Shown here one piece after another: positions 45,373 through 55,255 of a stretch of 64,000 nt of DNA. Position 1 is the first letter of the stretch. Each line of letters begins with the position of its first letter. Location: contig OZ007032.1 in NCBI GenBank assembly GCA_963931615.1, forward strand, positions 1,302,001 to 1,366,000, written 5' to 3'. Below the pieces are notes generated by a model. The model made no database searches and was not told where the DNA came from. It saw nothing but the letters and a program-made list of their open reading frames with translations. The translations under genes and the position numbers were made by a program. This DNA comes from Coprenecus sp902388455 (GTDB lineage: Bacteria > Bacteroidota > Bacteroidia > Bacteroidales > UBA932).

Positions 45373-48198
45373 TTATCTGTTACACAATGCAGTGAAGGGA
45401 CAATACTCACAGGCTGCCCCGTCCTCGCAGGCAGTGAACGGCTCGTCCGGATTCAGGATACGGTCCAGAAGGGTCCCCAATGCCTGAGTGAACTCCTCAT
45501 ATTCGGATTTAAGGGGCGTGCGCCAGGCCTGTCCCCCGGTATAGAGGTTCCGGGTGTAGTATATCTCTAAGAGGACGTTCTCCACGTCATCCACCTTCGG
45601 TTCCTGCTTACGGCCGGACAGGATCAGCAGATACAGCAGCAGCTGGAAGAAATGACTGCCTCCGCCGTGGGTATCGCTCTGGAAGAGCTCGCTTATCTCC
45701 CGGCAGCTGAAATGCTCCCCGCCGGTCTTGTAGTCCACGATTCTCAGCCGGCCTCCCACCCTGTCGACCCGGTCGAAAATGCCCCGGAGCCGGACATCGT
45801 GCCCTGCCGGAGTCCGGAATGACGCGGTATAGTTCTCTTCCAAGGCCACGACGGAACTGATCTCCTCTCCATCCGGACGGGCGGCATCCACCTCCAGAGT
45901 CCTGGCCGCCAGCTTGGCCACTAAGGCTCCGGCGATACGGTTGCGTCCGCTTATCTCCTTCAGTTCCAGTTCGTCATGGAAGCCTTCATCCACCAATGCG
46001 GCTATGCGTTCTGTATCCGCAGCCATTTTCCTGAGTGCGGCCCTGTCTGCGGGATGGCCTTTGAAGGGTTCGTAGAGCCGGCGCATGACATAGTGGTAGA
46101 GCGTGCCGAAGGCGGCATTGTCCACCCCCTCGGAAAGGTCCTCCTCTTCCTTGAGACCCAGGATATACTGGTAGTAGAAACGCATGGAACAGCCCATCCA
46201 CGTCTGCAGGGAGGAATTGGAGAATGTCATCCCGCGCAGTCTCTCCAGATGCTCCGGGGTCTTGGGCACCGGAGCCACCTCCGGCAGGGAATTGCCGGTA
46301 ATGGTAAAGGAGACGGTACGGCGTTCCACCGGCAGGCCGTAATGATACTCGAGCTGCTTGATATAGCGGCTCTCCTCTCCGGAGCGCAGGCCGTCGCCCC
46401 GGCTGTCGGTCAGCAGCCACACCCTGCGGGCCCGGCAGATACTGCGGTAAAAATGATAGGCCGAAATCGAGTCCTGAAACTCGTAGGTGGGCAGGCCGAA
46501 GCCCCGGCGGAGGTTGTACGGTATCATCGAGGCCGCCGTATTCCGGGAAGGGAAAGTGCCCTCGTTCACCGAGAGGATTATCAGGTTCTCGAAATCCAGG
46601 GCCCTGATCTCCAGCGGTCCCATGATCTGCAGACCGTCCAGCGGCTCTCCGCTGAAGGGAATCGACACCGAGGCCTCCAGACGGCGCAGCAGGCGGAAAT
46701 AAGTATCCTTGCGCATGTCTATCCCGAGCGAGTGCAGCAGGTTGAGACTGCGGCTGTAGCCCGCTAAGAATTCCTTGTCGATACGGTCCGCTCCTTCCGT
46801 AACAGCATCCAGAATGGAGGTGAGGTAGTCCGAGACAGCCTCCGAGGCTGGGACATCCGCCCTCGCGGCGTCCTGGAATATCAGGCCGAGGAGAGGCTGC
46901 CCCTCGCTGAGGAAGCCGGCCTCGGGATAGATGGTATTGGCCTTGATAATATTGTCCCTGAGTTCCTTCGCCCGTTCCTGAAGAGCCGGACTGCCGCTGA
47001 TGTAGGGATGGGCCAGAAGTGCCAGGACGTCCCTCCAGTAGAAACGGACCTGCCCGTCACGGAGCCGGAGCCGGTCCTGAATGGAGGCGATGGCTGCCAC
47101 GAATGAGGATACATTGCTGTGGGCCAGGGAATAGCCCATGGTGACATTGACCGGAGTGACCTCCTCCGGAAGGGAATTGAGCAGAGGAAAGAGCAGCTGC
47201 TCGTCCGGTAGGAGGACGGCGGTCGAGAAGAGGTCGGAGGTGCCTTCCTCCCGGACTATCCGCTGCAGGATGTCGTGGACGTACTTGGTCTGACCCACAG
47301 CCGAAGGGATGGAGACCGCCTCTATCCTGGGAGGAGCCTCACACAGCCCCCCGTCCTCCGGCAGCGGATGGAGGGAGGGATAGCGGGAGACATTGTCCTC
47401 CATGAAGAGGGAGGATTTGTTGGCCGGGTCGCGGACAGCCTCGCCGTAGTAGTCCCAATAGAAGTCCCCGCGGCCGAGTTTCTGAAGAGTGTCGAAGAGG
47501 GTACGCTCGCAGCGGTTCGGGGCATTGAGTCCTACGAACACCGTCCGGTCATAGCGTTCCAAAGCCCGGAGCAGGTCCGGATCGCCCTCCTTGAGACGTT
47601 CGGCCACCGAGCGGTAAATCATGCCCTCGTAGGCCTCTCCCCTACTTTCTAACAGAGTCCGCAGACCGGTGTAGATGCCGTGCATGCTGTCCCACATTCC
47701 TAAGAACTGCTGTTCCTTTCGCCCCTCGCGGCAAGGGATGACTACCCCCCAGAACGAGGCTATGGCCTCCCGCTGCGCCGGACTGAGGTAGTCGTAGCGG
47801 TCCTCTATCTCCTTGAGGTCCCTGATGTTCGTAAAAAGTCCGGCGGCATCGGCCATGTACTTGTCGATGTCGTCGAAGTCGGACAGGATCACCTCGCCGC
47901 GGTAGACGAAATCGTCGAAACTCTCGTCGAAGCCCTCCACCTTCTCCCGGTACACGGTGTAGAGCCGGTGCAGGAGGGTGATGCGGTCGAGGGAATGGAG
48001 GCCTGAAAGTTCGGTGAAGAGGTCGTTGATGTTGGTTATCGCGGGGGAGAAAATGGGTCTGTCGGCCGTCTCTCCCAGATAGCGGCGGAAGAAGAGGGAC
48101 GAGCGGCGGTTGGGGAAGACAAAGCAGTAGCCGCACAGCTCTCCGCCAGTAAGGCTGTAGAACTGCCCGGCTACACTTCTGAGAAACTCCTTTCTCAT
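45373..48198 (-). CDS. addB: AddB-like PD-(D/E)XK nuclease with Fe-S staple
   Basis: Partner of the helicase, 941 residues. The N-terminus resembles the non-functional helicase part of AddB (FPNRRSSLFFRRYL). The C-terminal nuclease carries GIFDRVDRV and RIVDYKTGG. Four cysteines for the iron-sulfur staple are present: Cys670 in TWMGCSMRFYYQY and Cys930, Cys933 and Cys939 in CEYCPFTALC, the standard one-plus-three arrangement. Follows the PGI gene by 28 bp. Confidence 0.88.
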   Translation of the reverse strand: MRKEFLRSVAGQFYSLTGGELCGYCFVFPNRRSSLFFRRYLGETADRPIFSPAITNINDLFTELSGLHSLDRITLLHRLYTVYREKVEGFDESFDDFVYRGEVILSDFDDIDKYMADAAGLFTNIRDLKEIEDRYDYLSPAQREAIASFWGVVIPCREGRKEQQFLGMWDSMHGIYTGLRTLLESRGEAYEGMIYRSVAERLKEGDPDLLRALERYDRTVFVGLNAPNRCERTLFDTLQKLGRGDFYWDYYGEAVRDPANKSSLFMEDNVSRYPSLHPLPEDGGLCEAPPRIEAVSIPSAVGQTKYVHDILQRIVREEGTSDLFSTAVLLPDEQLLFPLLNSLPEEVTPVNVTMGYSLAHSNVSSFVAAIASIQDRLRLRDGQVRFYWRDVLALLAHPYISGSPALQERAKELRDNIIKANTIYPEAGFLSEGQPLLGLIFQDAARADVPASEAVSDYLTSILDAVTEGADRIDKEFLAGYSRSLNLLHSLGIDMRKDTYFRLLRRLEASVSIPFSGEPLDGLQIMGPLEIRALDFENLIILSVNEGTFPSRNTAASMIPYNLRRGFGLPTYEFQDSISAYHFYRSICRARRVWLLTDSRGDGLRSGEESRYIKQLEYHYGLPVERRTVSFTITGNSLPEVAPVPKTPEHLERLRGMTFSNSSLQTWMGCSMRFYYQYILGLKEEEDLSEGVDNAAFGTLYHYVMRRLYEPFKGHPADRAALRKMAADTERIAALVDEGFHDELELKEISGRNRIAGALVAKLAARTLEVDAARPDGEEISSVVALEENYTASFRTPAGHDVRLRGIFDRVDRVGGRLRIVDYKTGGEHFSCREISELFQSDTHGGGSHFFQLLLYLLILSGRKQEPKVDDVENVLLEIYYTRNLYTGGQAWRTPLKSEYEEFTQALGTLLDRILNPDEPFTACEDGAACEYCPFTALCNR

Positions 48199-48226
48199 CT
48201 GCTGATCTGCTGTAATGCTTTAACGG

Positions 48227-49528
<1,302 letters not shown>

Positions 49529-49585
49529 AACTTTTGTTTTTAAGTTTATTGTTTTTCTGTTCTTTTCCAGTGTTCCGTTCCGGTT

Positions 49586-50632
49586 CTACATCAGGCTGTC
49601 CTGCAGGGCCCGCATGGCCTCCACGGCATTTTCCCTCCCGTAGAGGATGGAGTAGACCGTATCGGCGATGGGCATGCTGACCCGGAACTTGCGGTTGATC
49701 TCGTGTATCGCCTTGGTTGCGTAGTAGCCCTCGGCCACCTGGCTCATCTCGAGGATGGCGGTCTGGACCGAATAGCCCTTGCCGAGCATGCGGCCGAAGT
49801 TGCGGTTGCGGGAGAAGGGAGAGTTGCAGGTCACGAGCAGGTCGCCGAGATAGGCCGACATGGAGGTGTTGCGGCGGGTATCGGGATTGGTGACGTTGAT
49901 GAACTCCTTCATCTCACGGAAGCAGCTGGCTATCAGTACGGCCATGAAATTGTCACCGTATCCGCAGCCATAGCAGACACCGGCGGCGATGGCGTAGACG
50001 TTCTTCAGGGCTGCGGCGTACTCCACACCATAGATATCGGTGCAGGCTATCGTGTTCACATAGTAGTTGCGGAAAAAGCCGCAGAGATATTCTGCCACCT
50101 CTATGTACTTGGACGAGAGGGTGATGTACGAGAGGCGCTGCATGCCCACCTCCTCTGCGTGGCAGGGGCCGCTGATCACTCCTATCCGGTCGAAAGGCAC
50201 GCTGTGGTCGTCATGGAAATACTCGGCGATGGTCAGATAGCGGTCACCCACGAAGCCCTTGACCGCCGAGATGAGCAGCTTGCCGTCGTAAGACGCGATA
50301 ATCCGGCTCACCTCTTTCAGAAAGTAGGCCGAGGGAATGGCGAAGATCAGGATATCCGATTCCTCCACCACATAATTTATATCGTTGGTGATGGTAAAAC
50401 TGTCGGCGTCCAGTTCCACCGCAGGCAGATATTTCGAGTGATGGTGATACCGCTCTATGTGCTCTATCGCACCTGTGTCGCGCATGTACCAGTTCAGCTG
50501 CCGCCCGTTGTCCGTCAGCAGCTTCACTAAGGCCGTAGCCCAGCTTCCCCCTCCGATGACCCCGAACACGGGATCGTCCTTCATCTCCACCGCGGTATCC
50601 CCGCCCATCTTCTCGTATATCGTATTTTTCAT
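49586..50632 (-). CDS. gpsA: NAD(P)H-dependent glycerol-3-phosphate dehydrogenase
   Basis: Makes sn-glycerol 3-phosphate for phospholipid synthesis. The 348-residue protein begins MKNTIYEKMG and has the Rossmann motif GVIGGGSWATALVKLL at about 28-43, SAVKGFV, VISGPCHAEEV, and the catalytic-domain motif AALKNVYAIAAGVC. The longer open frame (start 50701) is rejected because it would precede the -7 box at 50660-50667. Probably first gene of a minus-strand unit with pgi. Confidence 0.94.
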   Translation of the reverse strand: MKNTIYEKMGGDTAVEMKDDPVFGVIGGGSWATALVKLLTDNGRQLNWYMRDTGAIEHIERYHHHSKYLPAVELDADSFTITNDINYVVEESDILIFAIPSAYFLKEVSRIIASYDGKLLISAVKGFVGDRYLTIAEYFHDDHSVPFDRIGVISGPCHAEEVGMQRLSYITLSSKYIEVAEYLCGFFRNYYVNTIACTDIYGVEYAAALKNVYAIAAGVCYGCGYGDNFMAVLIASCFREMKEFINVTNPDTRRNTSMSAYLGDLLVTCNSPFSRNRNFGRMLGKGYSVQTAILEMSQVAEGYYATKAIHEINRKFRVSMPIADTVYSILYGRENAVEAMRALQDSLM

Positions 50633-50659
50633 GCCTGAAAATTTGCAAACTCTATTCCG

Positions 50660-50667
50660 CAAATATA
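50660..50667 (-). promoter_or_regulatory. -7 box (TATATTTG, minus strand) for gpsA
   Basis: Reverse complement of CAAATATA, 27 bp before the gpsA ATG at 50632. No clear -33 element. Confidence 0.55.
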
Positions 50668-50742
50668 CGAAAATTTCCGATACCCGCACCCACTGCGGCA
50701 CGGGTAAATTGTGGCATGCTTTTCGATATATCCTGCTGTATC

Positions 50743-51687
50743 ATGACAGACACAACACAGGCCATAATCAAGAAAGAGAAGATCGTGTCCGGGTCCGACG
50801 GACTGGAGATCAGCATCCTGCTGTGCGCACCCGCCGCCGGCACGCCCAAAGGCATAGTTCAGATAGTGCACGGAATGTGCGAGCACAAGGAGAGGTACAT
50901 CCCGTTCATGGAATACCTGGCGGCCAACGGGTTCTTCAGCATCATACACGACCACCGCGGACACGGGGAGTCGGTGCGCTGCTCCGAAGACCTCGGGTAT
51001 TTCTACGAGGGAGGCTGGACGGCCATGATAGACGACATCAAGGCTGTCACGGAGAGAGTGCGGACGGAGCATCCGGACCTGCCGCTGATTCTGCTCGGGC
51101 ACAGCATGGGCTCGATGGCAGTCCGCTCATTCGTAAAACGTTACGACGACATGATCTCGGGCCTGATCGTCTGCGGCAGTCCCAGCCGCAACAGCGGTGC
51201 CGGTATCGGGAAGCTAGTGGCCAGGCTCTATGCCGCGCGGGCCGGGGAGAAATGCCGCCCGAAGATCATCCAGACCCTCGCCTTCGGTTCGTTCAACCGC
51301 CGCTTCCGGCACGAAGGCTCACCCAATGCCTGGGTCTGCTCCGACCCCGAGATCGTACGCAACTACGACGCCGATCCTCTCTGCAACTTCCAGTTCACGG
51401 CCCACGGCTTCCTCAACCTCTTCACCATCATGCAGGACGCATACAGCATCTCCGGATGGAGGCCACGCAACCCCTCCATGCCCGTACTCTTCATCTCCGG
51501 CGAAGACGACCCCTGTCTGCTTAGCCCCAGGAAATTCCGCCAGGCCGTCAGCACCATGCAGCGGGCCGGATACACGGACGTGCGGTCCCGCCTCTACCCC
51601 TCCATGCGCCACGAGATACTCAACGAGAAGGGCAAGGAGGCAGTCTGGGGGGATGTCCTGAGTTTCTGCAAAGGCCTCGTGGACTGA
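50743..51687 (+). CDS. Alpha/beta hydrolase, monoacylglycerol lipase/lysophospholipase-like
   Basis: 314 residues from ATG 50743 (an upstream ATG at 50716 adds nine residues). Oxyanion-side motif QIVHGMCEHKERYIPFMEYL with DHRGHGES, nucleophile elbow LGHSMGSMAV, acid in ISGEDDPCLL, and catalytic His in SMRHEILNE, the complete triad of the serine aminopeptidase/S33-like lipases. No signal peptide, so cytosolic. Substrates are probably monoacylglycerols or lysophospholipids by family. Divergent from gpsA, also a lipid-metabolism gene. Confidence 0.87.
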   Translation: MTDTTQAIIKKEKIVSGSDGLEISILLCAPAAGTPKGIVQIVHGMCEHKERYIPFMEYLAANGFFSIIHDHRGHGESVRCSEDLGYFYEGGWTAMIDDIKAVTERVRTEHPDLPLILLGHSMGSMAVRSFVKRYDDMISGLIVCGSPSRNSGAGIGKLVARLYAARAGEKCRPKIIQTLAFGSFNRRFRHEGSPNAWVCSDPEIVRNYDADPLCNFQFTAHGFLNLFTIMQDAYSISGWRPRNPSMPVLFISGEDDPCLLSPRKFRQAVSTMQRAGYTDVRSRLYPSMRHEILNEKGKEAVWGDVLSFCKGLVD

Positions 51688-51735
51688 ACCTGACACTTCA
51701 TGTCAAAATAACTTGCTAAAAACCCGACACCTTCC

Positions 51736-51743
51736 TAATTTTG
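51736..51743 (+). promoter_or_regulatory. Promoter (TTG-N20-TAATTTTG) for the DUF554 gene
   Basis: TTG at 51713-51715 and TAnnTTTG at 51736-51743, spacing 20. It ends 16 bp before the ATG. Confidence 0.6.
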
Positions 51744-51759
51744 CACGGATTTAGGAAAA

Positions 51760-52437
51760 ATGTTAGGAACTATTGTCAATACCTCGTGCATCATCGCCGG
51801 CAGCCTGCTCGGAAGCCTGGCCCGGAAGGCCATCAAGCCCGAGTACCGGGACGCCCTGTACAACGCGATGGGACTGGCCGCCCTCCTCCTTGGGACGGGC
51901 GCCTTCGTCTCCAACATCTCCAAGAGCGAATACCCTGTCCTGTTCATCGCCAGTCTGGCCATAGGCTCGCTGACAGGTACGGTACTGAAGATTTCAGACC
52001 GGTTCAACGGACTGGTCTCAAGGTACTCGAAATCGCGGCTGGCCGAAGGCCTCTCCACCGGCATCCTGCTCTACTGCATCGGCACCCTGTCGATGGTCGG
52101 TTCGGTGATGAGCGCCCTGTACGGGGACAATACCTATCTGTTCACCAACGCCATGCTCGACCTCGTGACATCCACTGTCCTGGCCAGCACCTACGGCATA
52201 GGCATGGTCCTGGCAGCCCCGGTGCTCTTTCTCTTCCAAGGGTCGATATACCTGGTCACCTCTCCGGCCGGTGACGTCATTTCCGACAGCCTGATGTGCG
52301 AGATATCGATAGTCGGCGGAGTCCTCATCGCCAGCTCCGGACTCTCCATCCTCGGCATCAAGGACTGCAGGACCCTCAACATGCTGCCGGCCCTGCTCGT
52401 ACCCGTATTGTTCTACATTGTCAAGTCGTTTTTATAG
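51760..52437 (+). CDS. DUF554 membrane protein (possible transporter)
   Basis: 225 residues, about six hydrophobic helices. Family signature at the N-terminus (LGTIVNTSCIIAGSLLGSL) and again LLYCIGTLSMVGSVMSALYG; YdfK-like proteins belong here. The biochemical function of DUF554 is not established. It ends 3 bp before the DMT transporter gene, so the two are probably cotranscribed. Confidence 0.85.
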   Translation: MLGTIVNTSCIIAGSLLGSLARKAIKPEYRDALYNAMGLAALLLGTGAFVSNISKSEYPVLFIASLAIGSLTGTVLKISDRFNGLVSRYSKSRLAEGLSTGILLYCIGTLSMVGSVMSALYGDNTYLFTNAMLDLVTSTVLASTYGIGMVLAAPVLFLFQGSIYLVTSPAGDVISDSLMCEISIVGGVLIASSGLSILGIKDCRTLNMLPALLVPVLFYIVKSFL

Positions 52438-52440
52438 AAT

Positions 52441-53493
52441 ATGAACCAGCATTTCGGAGAGATTATCTCACTCATCGTCGCCGTCTCCTGGACCCTCACG
52501 GCACTGAGTTTCGAATACGCCAGCAAGAAAGTAGGCTCCCTGTCTCTCAACATCATCAGGCTGATCATGGCCATGGTGATGCTCGGAATCTTCCTGCTTG
52601 CCGTCACCGGCTCGCCCTTTCCCGTCAATGCAGGAGGGGCCGCCTGGCTGTGGCTCGCCCTCTCCGGCCTCGTCGGATACGTCTTCGGAGACTTCTGCCT
52701 ATTCAACTCCTATGTGGTCATCGGCTCCAGGCTCGGCCAGCTGTTCATGACCCTCGCCCCGCCTACAGCCGCCATTGCCGGCTACTTCTTTTTAGGGCAG
52801 AAGATGTCGTTGACAGCCATTGCCGGCATGCTGGTCTGTGTCGCCGGTATCGGCATCTCGATTCTCGGCAGGACGGACTCTGAGAATACTGGCCAAGAGG
52901 ACACAACAGACAAGACATATCATGCAGACCACGAAAGCAGTAAAAGACGTCACGGGCATGCCTTAGGACACTACCGCAAACCGCACGGACTGCACCATCA
53001 TCACAGAATCCGCATCAATCTACCGCTGAAAGGCGTGCTCTTCGGCATCGGAGCCGGCATCGGCCAAGGTGTCGGGCTGGTACTCAGCAAGATAGGCATG
53101 AACCACTATATGGAGGCCGCCCCGCCCGTCACCGACCTGGACAACCTCGTCATCCCCTTCGCCTCCACCCAGATACGCGCCATCGCCGGTCTGGCCGGCT
53201 TCCTGGTCATCATGTTCCTGCAGAAAAAGGGCCGCAACCTGCTCGCCTCCTTCAAGGACGGAAAATCCATGGGCGCCGCCGCCACCGGCACCTTTTTCGG
53301 CCCCTTCCTCGGTGTTTCCCTCTCCCTGCTCGCCGTCAACTACACCGAAGCCGGCATCGCCTCCACCATCATGGCCCTCACCCCCATCCTCATCATCCTC
53401 CCTTCCAAGCTCATCTACAAGGAGAAAGTCACCGCCAGACAGGTCATCGGAGCCGTCATCAGTGTCACCGGGGCGTCGCTGTTCTTCATCTGA
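52441..53493 (+). CDS. DMT-superfamily (EamA) transporter with histidine-rich central loop
   Basis: Drug/metabolite-type transporter, 350 residues, two EamA repeats of about five helices each (about 5-143 and 195-350). They are separated by a long hydrophilic insert (about 145-192) that carries ten histidines within residues 161-188, including a run of four (185-188). EamA proteins normally have a short loop here. The insert may bind metal or serve regulation, which is my inference. Repeat motifs include GYVFGDFCLF and the second-half TGTFFGPFLGVSLSL. Substrate unknown. Confidence 0.85.
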   Translation: MNQHFGEIISLIVAVSWTLTALSFEYASKKVGSLSLNIIRLIMAMVMLGIFLLAVTGSPFPVNAGGAAWLWLALSGLVGYVFGDFCLFNSYVVIGSRLGQLFMTLAPPTAAIAGYFFLGQKMSLTAIAGMLVCVAGIGISILGRTDSENTGQEDTTDKTYHADHESSKRRHGHALGHYRKPHGLHHHHRIRINLPLKGVLFGIGAGIGQGVGLVLSKIGMNHYMEAAPPVTDLDNLVIPFASTQIRAIAGLAGFLVIMFLQKKGRNLLASFKDGKSMGAAATGTFFGPFLGVSLSLLAVNYTEAGIASTIMALTPILIILPSKLIYKEKVTARQVIGAVISVTGASLFFI

Positions 53494-53803
53494 GCAGAGC
53501 AGTCCGGTCTGTATGAGCAGAGCTGTCTGTAATTCAACTTTTCAGCCTACATTCACATTTCCAGCACATTACCTCCAATCACCGCACTACACACACCCAA
53601 TTTACCGACAGTCTGTAGGAGAGGGAATTCGGAATGATTCTTGTTTTCAGAGCATTCCGATGAAGGACGGAAAACAGATACAGGGGGTAAATGGCGAAAA
53701 AGAGTCTCTGCACCCCTCAGTCTGTAATCCATAAATCTGTTCAATGGTATGTTTTTCAGCTCTTTAAGATACATCGCGATTTTACAGACTGATAGTGGCC
53801 TCC

Positions 53804-53819
53804 TGTCAAGATTTTGACA
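53804..53819. promoter_or_regulatory. TGTCAA-N4-TTGACA palindrome
   Basis: Perfect 6-bp inverted repeat with 4-bp spacer, 40 bp upstream of the -7 box of the next gene. Possible operator; no evidence beyond symmetry and position. Confidence 0.3.
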
Positions 53820-53858
53820 ACTAAAAAAATCTTTATATTCGCGATATATTTTTTATCG

Positions 53859-53866
53859 TATTTTTG
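53859..53866 (+). promoter_or_regulatory. -7 box (TATTTTTG) for the propeller lipoprotein
   Basis: TAnnTTTG match 19 bp before the ATG at 53885. Confidence 0.55.
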
Positions 53867-53884
53867 TTATAAAATCCGCATTGT

Positions 53885-54949
53885 ATGAAAAAGCATCTCA
53901 TCCTCCTGCCGGCAGCCCTGATATTCGCTGCCTCCTGCTCCGGAACATCCGGGGACATTCCTACTTACACAGAGTCCGAATTTGCCTCCGCCTCCGCTGA
54001 AATCTCGATGGCAGACCTCGGGGAACGGGGGTATGGAGTGGAGAGGATCCTTCTCACAGGCGCTGAAGGAAGCGGACGGCTGCTCATTTCGGATGCCGTC
54101 GACGTAGTATTGACCGAGGACAATATTTTCATGCTTACGGCAGACATGAAGGTGCTGAGGCTGTCCAGGGACGGCAGGATGGAAGGTTATGTCGGAGTCA
54201 AGGGCAATGGTCCAGGGGAATACCTGTATGTCAATGACATCTACCTCGCTCCGGATGGGAACGGCATCTGTCTCAACGACATAATGAAAGGCGTCCTCAC
54301 TTACGGACTGGACGGGACATACATCGGGACCCGGGAGCCAGAGGCTCAGGCACAGATGGTCTACACCTTGGCCGACGGTCCATACATACTGGAGTCCGTA
54401 CAGACAGTGCTCGGCAACGAGGCCGACCGGCTCCGCATCCGGGACACCAGCGGCCGTCAGACCGGCAGGTTCGCCAACCATCTGCTGTTCCGGCTCACTC
54501 CCAAGGCCAATGTCACTGCATATCAGGAATACAAGGCCCTCTTCCGGAACGGGGACGGAGAGATCATCTTCCACCAGATGAGCACAGACACCATATTCAC
54601 CGTACATCCGGAAGTCCCGTCCCTCGAACCGAGGTGCTGCTTCACATTCCGGCACGGAATCGCTCAGAGCGACCTGTCCTCATTCACTGATATCTGGAAC
54701 GATATCTACTTTGTCTACGACTACGCCGAGGATGCAGCCTTCCGCTACGTCACCCTCATGGAGCCTGGCCAGCAGAAGCAGCTCTACCTGATAGACAAGA
54801 CCGACGGCACCATCTACCGCTCGGCACTCACCTTCCCCGGCTCCGAGGAAGCCTTCTATCCCAAGTGGCAGCACGGTGACCTGCTCATCGACTACTGCCT
54901 CACCGATGACGAGGAACCCTGCCTGACGATACTCCGTTACAGAAATTAA
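53885..54949 (+). CDS. 6-bladed beta-propeller lipoprotein
   Basis: 354 residues, lipoprotein signal with Cys18 in IFAASCSGTSG. The mature part repeats short beta units with Asp-Gly turns: NIFMLTADMKVLRLSRDGRME followed by GYVGVKGNGPGEY, which is the typical G-x-G-PGEY line of Bacteroidetes propeller lipoproteins (NHL-like, BF3164/DUF4934 relatives). It is convergent with a second propeller lipoprotein at 55256-56434 that has the same line (VGHLGRGPGEY). Function unknown; these often sit on the cell surface or in the periplasm. Confidence 0.8.
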   Translation: MKKHLILLPAALIFAASCSGTSGDIPTYTESEFASASAEISMADLGERGYGVERILLTGAEGSGRLLISDAVDVVLTEDNIFMLTADMKVLRLSRDGRMEGYVGVKGNGPGEYLYVNDIYLAPDGNGICLNDIMKGVLTYGLDGTYIGTREPEAQAQMVYTLADGPYILESVQTVLGNEADRLRIRDTSGRQTGRFANHLLFRLTPKANVTAYQEYKALFRNGDGEIIFHQMSTDTIFTVHPEVPSLEPRCCFTFRHGIAQSDLSSFTDIWNDIYFVYDYAEDAAFRYVTLMEPGQQKQLYLIDKTDGTIYRSALTFPGSEEAFYPKWQHGDLLIDYCLTDDEEPCLTILRYRN

Positions 54950-54966
54950 CGGCCAGCTTCCTCTCC

Positions 54967-55012
54967 GGAAGGTGCCGGGAAAACACCTGATTTGTCGGCA
55001 CCTTCTCGATTT
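54967..55012 (+). terminator. Hairpin after the propeller lipoprotein
   Basis: Perfect 10-bp stem (GAAGGTGCCG with CGGCACCTTC), 18-nt loop, followed by a weak T-rich tail. It begins about 20 bp after the stop codon. A second hairpin with the same GGAAGGTG/CACCTTCC arms follows at 55073-55112. Confidence 0.6.
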
Positions 55013-55121
55013 AGTTATATTCAGAACCGCATTAGAGGTACTTCTCGCCCATATTGCATGAAATACCCATAGGGAAGGTGTCGACAGAAGCTGCGTTTCA
55101 CCGTCACCTTCCAGCATTACA

Positions 55122-55240
55122 TCTGTCAGTAAAGCATATACCCTGAAAAGGACCAGGCCCTCACACCGCTTCGCGGCGGGCCCCTCCCTCTAGTGCCGAG
55201 GGCGGCAAGTCCTTTTCAGGGTATATGCTTTACTGACAGA
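55122..55240. repeat. Extended palindromic element B (32-bp perfect arms, shared core)
   Basis: Arms 55122-55153 and 55209-55240 are perfect reverse complements (32 bp). The 55-bp core repeats the element A core: CAGGCCC at the left and CCCCTCCCTCTAG-NGCCGAGGGCGGC at the right. The inner arm end CTGAAAAG(G)AC is common to both; the outer 20 or so bases of the arms are unrelated between A and B. It lies between two convergent propeller-lipoprotein genes, 15 bp from the minus-strand stop. Confidence 0.85.
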
Positions 55241-55255
55241 CAACTACGTATATGG

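Larger units (their letters stand above)
53494..53884. other. Intergenic region with dispersed repeat copy
   Basis: No gene seen. It contains a diverged, inverted copy of the intergenic repeat found at 60.9-61.1 kb (shared 10-13 bp blocks at 53518-53530, 53609-53618, 53632-53642 and 53668-53678), a TGTCAA-N4-TTGACA palindrome at 53804-53819, and a -7 box at 53859-53866. Confidence 0.6.
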
